A stretch of 64,000 bases of DNA from Colletes latitarsis (Eukaryota > Arthropoda > Insecta > Hymenoptera > Colletidae): assembly GCF_051014445.1 (NCBI RefSeq), contig NC_135141.1:32945422-33009421 (forward strand), given 5' to 3'. This document shows, piece after piece, positions 57,189 to 64,000 of this stretch. The position numbers and the translations under genes were made by a program. A model generated the notes under the pieces. It searched no databases. It was not told the DNA's origin and worked only from the letters and a program-made list of their open reading frames with translations. Each line of letters starts with the position of its first letter. Within the stretch, counting starts at the first letter, position 1.

Positions 57189-59051
57189 GTGAGTTCCCGA
57201 CACTTTTTGCTCTCTCGTTCCCCGTCAGATTCACGTAGTCCCTAACGCGTAGATCCGGCATGCCCCATGGATTAGACGGTGCCGTTTTGCTTAAGACAAA
57301 CCTTTCTTTGATACGTACCGAGGCAAAATCGGGGAACTGTCAGTGCCACTGGATGGGGATTGGTTTCCCAGAATCGAACATCGACGCTGTGTGCCAATGC
57401 CGCCGAATTCTTTCACTAGCCCGCAATGGTTTTTTCCTCTTTCTCCCGATACACGCTGTTTTAAGGTCCATTTCTAGTTAATTATGCCATTAGGGGAAAC
57501 GACTGTCGGCAGAGGTTCGCGCGATAATTCCTCGAAGACGTTTTACGTTTATTTTTCTTTCGCGTATCGAGCCAGTGTTTTCTTTTCTCCGTTAAAATAC
57601 ACCGAAGAAATATGCTTGGAGGACTATCGCTTGAAACCGTAACTAGAATTGCAACGACGCGCGCGAATGTAAAAACTACTAAATAGGGTATTTATTTCTT
57701 TGCCGTGGTCGACCGTAAGTCACGTGGCGCATCGTATTTTGGACGATTTAGTTTACGTTACTGGGAGTTTGATATTCATTTTGTCGATACATCGATGCAT
57801 GACTAACGAAAATGATCGTGATGGAAATAACATAGAGCAACGATTCCCATCGATCTTGCGGTCAGAATTGAAAATATACACTACGACGGTGTGTTTGACG
57901 TGCCTTGCGCTTTCACGTACGTAACGTAACTGCAAGGGAGCATATTTATCTTGAATACCCCGAAGGTATAATGTAAGTAACAAGCTGATCAGTATCAACA
58001 CATGTGATCCGTATCTTATAGCTACTAATACCTGTACCCGAGTGAACTCACGATAGTGGTTCTCTGTTGTATCGATATCTGTAGATGTTCTTTTTATAAG
58101 ACACATTAGGAAATAAAAATTTTCAACCGCAAAATAAATCGTTTCGAATGAAAGATTACAGAATTTCTGTTAAATAAATGCTCTATAATTTTTTAGGGTA
58201 TCTAACGAATCTTCGTCGCAGGCCAACGACCGCTCGACGGTCAGTAATTTTTTTCCTCGGGATGAAATGTCGAGAGGTCGAAAGCGAGAACCCATGCAGT
58301 GCCAAAGAGAGAGATAGGGACGAGAAAGAGTAGAAAAGTGTACGCCTACGTAGAGGCCTCTCTCACCAAATAAGATTCGATTGCGCATCGAAACGACCAT
58401 CGCTGTAACTACGAACATATCGTAAACAAAGAGACCCCTTTACGGCTCGCATTAACTTGCAGTCATTCGATTCGCTATCTTCGTTGCTTTTGCTCTCTGT
58501 CTTTCGTCTGGCAGAACTTTTAACCTCCGAGCGATCTTACTTGTTAACATCGATAATTTCGACGATTCCGATATCATGAATGTGAACCATTGTGCTTATC
58601 ACGAGCTACCGTTAGCCAGAGACGAGCAAAATTTTCTTCGATTAATAAATAACCAATAAAACCAACGTATAACAATTTATTTGACGTTTATTCGATCGAA
58701 ATTTTTTTTTGTAAATCTTTTAGTGTTTGTTTGAACCTTAAAACAATTTAAGGTTAAGTTTGAACATTGAAATTAAACGTAAGAAATATTTAATAGAGAA
58801 GGACCCGAAGAGGATCGTAATGTACGTAGGTACCAATGGCTGCTTGCCCCAGTGACGATTCCAAAAATGGTATAAAACTTTTTCTTTCGTTAAGAATACT
58901 ATTCGTTTGTTCAGTATCGGTTTGGGGAGAATGAACCGCGTCGGTGCCTATATTTTCTGCAATTATTTTTAATCTAATAAGATTATGTCTGAAGGGTATA
59001 ATGGTTTAACTTTTGAATGGCAAATCGCGAACGTTTAAAGGCAGATTTATG

Positions 59052-59243
59052 CTATACATCAGGTAACTCGTCCGTTATAACGTTCTTCAAGGAGAGTTTT
59101 ACACGGCGGTATTCATACTGTCCATCACCATCTCGTCTGGCGGTCCCATTGAAGAATATCTTGATGAACGGTTGCCTGATGGATACCGCGAATTCGTCTC
59201 GAGGCTCTGGCCACTTGTAACCAATACGAAATTCTCTTATCAA
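59052..59243 (-). CDS. unrecognised 63-residue open frame
   Basis: Minus-strand ATG frame in a small GC-richer island. It includes GYKWPEPRDEFAVSIRQPFI, then FFNGTARRDGDGQYEYRR, and has a balanced composition and natural-looking codon use. The plus strand is open over much of the same DNA (67 codons), so the coding strand is not certain. No family is recognised and no introns are evident. It may be a gene relic or small gene inside the Frl intron. Confidence 0.25.
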   Translation of the reverse strand: MIREFRIGYKWPEPRDEFAVSIRQPFIKIFFNGTARRDGDGQYEYRRVKLSLKNVITDELPDV

Positions 59244-61179
59244 AAGGTTTCAAATTAATTTTTTTTTTAGTGCTAAATTTTTCTTCGACGTTTTACCAAT
59301 GTTTTTCTTTCTTGTAGATTATCAAATTACGTTGATACATAAGAAATAAAGGTAATCTTGCTTACGTCGAAGCAGTAAATAATTTGATATAGTGCAACAG
59401 TTATTTCTGCTTGTATTTTTACACACGTTTGACCTAAAGGCGCGGCTAACTGTTGTTGCGTTACACTTGACGCTCGATAGCAAAGTATGTATAGTGCATC
59501 GTTGTAACTAGCTTCGTAAATCATACTTCTATGGGTGTGTGTAATCAAGAATGAAATTAACCGCTAGAAACAATACAGTCACGAGTTCAAATTAATATTC
59601 GCGTGCCGATTCGTTTATAACTGTTTCGTCTTTAATGTTTAGAATTAATTAAATTATTTTTTTTAATAGTCAAAACTCGATGACACGGTTTCTTCTAATG
59701 ACTTATCAGCACCCTCCTTCGGCGTGGTAATTCTTGGACATCGACAGTGATAAGAAATGTTATCACACGTCATTTTCCTGTGCCAGAAAGGGGTGTTCCT
59801 TAAATAAACGCGTAATCACAGTTATTTTAGTAGCTCGCAATCAACCAACCGGAAAACCGTTAATTTTCGTGTGAAGCGCGTGACTAAAGATACTAATTAA
59901 AATTGAATGATTATTGGTTCAAGGAATCATTCACGTGATACTTAATCTTCTAGACTTTTTAGTAAAAACAATTTATAAAAACTTTTATAATAATACATGA
60001 ATGTACAGATTATAGATTTGAATATTAATTACCACGTTTCAAAATTTTTTATAGGCTGTAGTGCAAGAAGCGTAAATGTGTTATGTTCTTTTAATAGAGG
60101 ATATTCCATATTTTGCAAATATTCAAACACGCGATACTTTAATAATGTTTGCATAGTTTGGAGGTCTCTCTAGAAACAATCGTGGGATTTTGTTTCATTA
60201 TAGATGCCTGTCGATGAGTCATCGGTAAGTTAGTCGTGTAGAAACCACGGTTTGACTCACGAGATCGTTCCAGGGCCATGCGAGTTTTTTTTCTGATTGT
60301 GTCTCCTGCTCTAGAAACGAAAACCCATTTATACAGGGTGAACAAAATACCTTTATTACCTTAATTATCCCTGGTATTATTAGACCAACTATCATTTATT
60401 TCGTTTAATATTTTAGTTCGTAGCGATATGCAAGCTAATTATGAAGAAATATTTTACAAGAAACCGAATAGAATGTTGGGAATTTTAAATAAGATTCCTC
60501 TCAGACATTCTTCTAATTATATTACTTTATAGAAAACGATGCTTTGCATAAGGAATCTAGAAAAGTGAACGAGTATGTAAATTTTTTAAAATAAGTATGA
60601 AATATTTCGATTATGGACGTATACTTTTGTCAATTATTACTTAAGATACTTGGATTCGTTTCGGCTATACGGATTTGTTCACCAACTAGCTTCGAGTTAG
60701 CAAAGTGAAAGGGAAATTAACTATCATAACCTACAAATTGCTACACTTAAACTTTTTTAGTCGTATTTTTATCTTGCCTTTAGTCTAACCGTGTTATTCT
60801 ACCAGAAAAGCAAAACCATCCCACAAAAATGGACGACAGCTTTGCGTTTAACTAATTGCAATAAATAATAGATTATTCGCTATTCCTAAATTTCTGCAAG
60901 TTCATACAAGTATCTTCTATTGCACATACAACTAGCTTGCATGTTTCCTATAAAAACGAGCAAAGAACGTAAATTTAAAAACAATGAAGCTTCAAAGAAT
61001 ATAAATAAATTCATACAAAAATTTTACTAAAGACAATTTTATCTAAAAAGAAATTGCTATGAAATACAGCTTGTTCGGACCGAGCAAGGGTTTTATAATA
61101 AATATAATAACTTTGTAACGAAATACTAAGTTTTTCGACGACCAGACATTGGAACTCCTAATTATTCAATGTTATTTAG

Positions 61180-61308
61180 GTGAACGCGACCATAGGCGAT
61201 CTGTTAGGTTGGCTTTTAGAAGTCGCGAGCTCAACTTACAGACTTGCACTCGATCCTGCCGCATTCGCGAAGGATTGCCTGGACAAGGATAGGCTTACCA
61301 GCTTATAG
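61180..61308 (+). other. possible 3' exon, frame ambiguous
   Basis: After an acceptor-like AATGTTATTTAG, two plus frames are open. One (GTG onward) runs 42 residues (ATIGDLLGWLLEVASSTYRL...) to TAG 61306. The other reads HRRSVRLAFRSRELNLQ before its own stop. Neither matches the next expected formin block. The GC content is higher than in the flanks. It could be an alternative exon, a relic, or chance. Confidence 0.2.
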
Positions 61309-62341
61309 GAGAGATACGTGCTTGCTTGCTTCATAGCAGAAGCACGATCCTCCTCGAGGGTTCTCGCCGAACACGAGAATCTTCAACGTTCTCACAACAG
61401 AAGCGAAACCTCACAGACTGACGCCCACTCCTTTGCTTGCTTTCTCGTTCTTTTCTCTCCTGCGACAACAGTCCGTTTCTCTGTCTTTTACTTTCAACGT
61501 TCGTCTGTGACAATATGTCTGGACCTCTGCCAAACAAAATGGTTCGATCGTTCGAACTGAAAATTTCGTCTTCTCGCCGTGTATGGGACGATCGACGATC
61601 GATCAGGTTTTCTCAAAAATTCTCCGCTACCGATAATTCAGTTGCTTCTTTGAAAAGTTAATTCTTGGAAATTGATTCGAATGAATGACGAGACTGTTTA
61701 CGCTTTCAAGAAGTACGATGATCGTGACTGAGTTGCATACCAAGTTTGAGAAATCGTTAATTTATATACCAATTGCGGTTTATGTATTTCTACGTTCTGA
61801 TATGCGTTTATTATTAAATTATTAAATCCACACTATAGTTGTTTAAATTTAGTACGAGATTCAAAATTACATTTTTGTTAGGTTAGGATTAATTCTTCGA
61901 GGCACAAATTTTTAAAGTAACAAAAACCATATTGGATAAAAATATACAATATAGTATTATTACATGTTACGTACTTATACTGGCAAGTATAAAACAATAT
62001 TTTTTCTGAAAACTATTATTTATTTTTACCTATTAAAATTTGTCATGTGTTAAAAATGCCTCGAAGGATTAAAAGAATTTTATGGTAGCCAGAATTAAAT
62101 GTGCAAATGGAAGTTTGGAAAGTAATATTCTCTCTAGGGACATACAGTGCTAGGGGATAATGTGGGAAATCAAATAACTCGAGATTCCCTATCAAATATG
62201 TATCGAGTCACGCTCGGATCAAGTACAAATTCGCCGTATTATTAAGAAGCCCTTTCTTGATATTTCAAAGGCGTGTCCATTTTCGTAAAACGCCCAACGA
62301 TGGATAAATCGTTCTCGTTTAGGTCTGTAACCGTCACTTAT

Positions 62342-62600
62342 CGCCAATCACGAATTGGCGATCGACAGAATCTCGTAATGCGCAGCCAACCGCGTTTGGA
62401 TGCAATTGTCGAAATACGCGGCCAGTAAGGAATCAATTCGAGAATGAGAAAAACTCGATGTCGATAATGTGTCTTTCCAAAGCTAAACAATACCGTTCAA
62501 GGACCAAGGCCCGTCTGAAAATATCCACAGGAAAAGATAAAACCCAGCGTTTCTATATATAGACGGGTCTTCGAACAGTGCTTCTCATTTCGGTCCATCG
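62342..62600 (+). promoter_or_regulatory. candidate TATA promoter
   Basis: TATATATAG at 62554-62562, followed about 25-30 bases later by GTGCTTCTCATTTCGG, has insect core-promoter spacing. Upstream, CGCCAAT-CACGA-ATTGGCG (62342-62360) is a perfect 7 bp inverted repeat containing CCAAT boxes on both strands. No coding exon follows in the window, so this is a prediction only. Confidence 0.25.
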
Positions 62601-63390
62601 ACAGCACAGTTAACCTCTACGGTCCTTAATCCTTTTCTTCGAATAGGAATTTATAAGCGTTTCAATAAAATGTTGATGAATTCTATTTAAAAACTAGCAG
62701 ACTTCGTTACAAATAATTGTAAAGGTTCAAAATTTGATCCTAATTGTGATAAAAAATCTTAAATGAATTCCCATAGTATTTTAAAACACGATAGCAACGC
62801 TGTTTCCGTCTTGATTTCCTGGTTTCTCAACGCGAAAGTATTATGACAACATTTTCACTTTAAAAAGTAATACATTTACAAAAACAATCCTTCCGCCGGA
62901 ATATCTATAACACGCTTCTCGTTACCAAACAGAAAGCCATGCAATGTTACAAAACGGCTTACTTTTATCATGACTGTTTTCTTTTCAATTGCGTTTCCTT
63001 TTATTCTGCTCGAAAGCGCCGTGCGTAAAGGAGAACTGTAATATTTCAAGAAGATATAAATCAAATTAATGGTCGAACGCTTCGCTGTTGCATAAGCTTA
63101 AGAGGGGTCTGAATGCGTCAGAAACTGTGAAACTGGGCATTAATGCTTTCGCTATCAATTGAACGTGTCGTAAGCCGAAAGGGTTAAAATATCACAAAAT
63201 AAGTAGAGAAAATTGATGACGTTTTAAAATATGAATTACATATACGACAAAATATTTTCCCGGTAAACGAGCAAAAAATATAACTGTTCGATCGAATAAA
63301 CGTACAGTTATTCCAATGTATTAGTTACCATTTGCTGTTTAAATTGTAATTTTGGCGAAAACTAAAATATATTCCTACGTTTCAACGTAT

Positions 63391-63481
63391 TTCCGGTAAA
63401 GAATTTTTTACTAGAAAGTGCGTAAAAATTATTGCAATTGACCTCTGCAACCGAAAATAAGTTTTCCAGAGCGATTCGAAT
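63391..63481. mobile_element. fragment: internal module of CAGGGTGTTC element
   Basis: TTCCGGTAAAGAATTTTTTA, CTAGAAAGTGCGTA, GACCTCTGCAACCGAAAATA and CAGAGCGATTCGAA follow the module of the 19972 element in order, with a short internal deletion. Confidence 0.55.
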
Positions 63482-64000
63482 AAAATTCCGTGGTCGTTCG
63501 TGGGTAATCGAAGCAACGTGCGAAGTATTAGGATTGATTAAAGTAGGAAGGAAAACTGGTAGGAGGAGAATGATTTTTAGGATCGCGTAAGCTCGCGTCG
63601 GACGATACGAAAGCGACGTAGAAATGCTTTCACTATCGACAGACTGGAAAACGTGTCGGTAACGGGGTATTTTTAATGCGGTTTGCCGGCAGACAGCTTT
63701 GTACAATTTGTACGGATGAATTCAGTCGGCTGTTCGTGAGCATGCAGCCGCATGCGCTTACGCGTGTGCGCATTTACATATTCGCAAACGACGCGTGCAC
63801 ACCTCTCGACGCGACAATGGAAAACGTTCGCGCCTGTCTGCTGGTTCTCGACACCGCGTCTCGCATAGCGGACCAAATGTCCTTCGAATTCTGATTTCAT
63901 CAATGCCAACAGGATGCCCGAACGATACCGCTACGTTGCAATTTCGTCGTCAAGCGAGCCTTCGTCCGTCTACCGCTGGATTCGTTCGATAGAAATTTTT

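Larger units (their letters stand above)
57189..64000 (+). other. Frl first intron (continues past window)
   Basis: I searched by eye for the expected next FMNL block (a PPDK...YDNEKKW-like reading) and did not see it. The region holds an element fragment at 63391-63481, unexplained open stretches at 59052-59243 and 61180-61308, and a TATA-like promoter candidate near 62554. The remainder is AT-rich with nothing named. Confidence 0.5.

Noticed and set aside
57260..57481. 73-codon plus frame after Frl exon 1
   Set aside because: It is in the intron after a clear GTGAGT donor, does not continue the formin sequence, and has no acceptor in the right phase.

Overview
The window looks like insect nuclear DNA, most likely from a hymenopteran (bee-like). 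It is AT-rich, with long introns split by GT/AG sites and many small degenerate repeats. Two proteins clearly resemble families found in insects, M-phase-specific PLK1-interacting protein and the formin Frl/FMNL. A third resembles the animal FNDC4/FNDC5 family. A dispersed repeat beginning CAGGGTGTTCG resembles families I recall from hymenopteran genomes. The species cannot be fixed by reading alone, and no search was run. I saw no rRNA, tRNA, CRISPR or bacterial genes.

Layout. 1-9407: AT-rich DNA with one candidate untranslated exon (5827-5918). 9408-39935, plus strand: a long gene, reconstructed here from eight exons whose splice phases all agree. It encodes a single-pass membrane protein with a signal peptide, one fibronectin III domain, a Pro-rich stalk, an FNDC4/5-like membrane segment and a long basic cytoplasmic tail (432 residues as modelled). 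Its introns hold a Tc1-like transposase relic, several copies of a CAGGGTGTTC element with TA target duplications, a degenerate ~170 bp tandem repeat, a three-copy hairpin-bearing repeat (34314-35691) and a GGTCAG minisatellite. 39936-46599: 3' flank and intergenic DNA. 46608-50868: a 4.26 kb fold-back transposon flanked by a perfect 8 bp target duplication. 52.6-53.0 kb: two very small inverted-repeat elements. 53556-54503, minus strand: the MPLKIP-like gene, two exons and a 96 bp intron. 54634-56300: 84 bp tandem repeats, an imperfectly repeated module, a hairpin and a lone terminus of the fold-back family. 56970-57188, plus strand: first coding exon of the formin Frl/FMNL. The rest of Frl lies beyond the window, and 57189-64000 is its first intron, with a few unexplained open stretches.

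The three genes belong to unrelated pathways (membrane FN3 protein; PLK1/lariat-processing partner; actin nucleation), and I see no functional cluster. The most unusual structure is the fold-back element. Its ~1.8 kb arms consist of diverged minisatellite with a ~380-390 bp higher-order period. Its centre is a tandem array in which every unit is itself a palindrome, and its ends and 8 bp target duplication point to the hAT superfamily. The second is the 34.3-35.7 kb repeat, in which hairpin stems and terminal inverted repeats vary in a compensatory way between copies.
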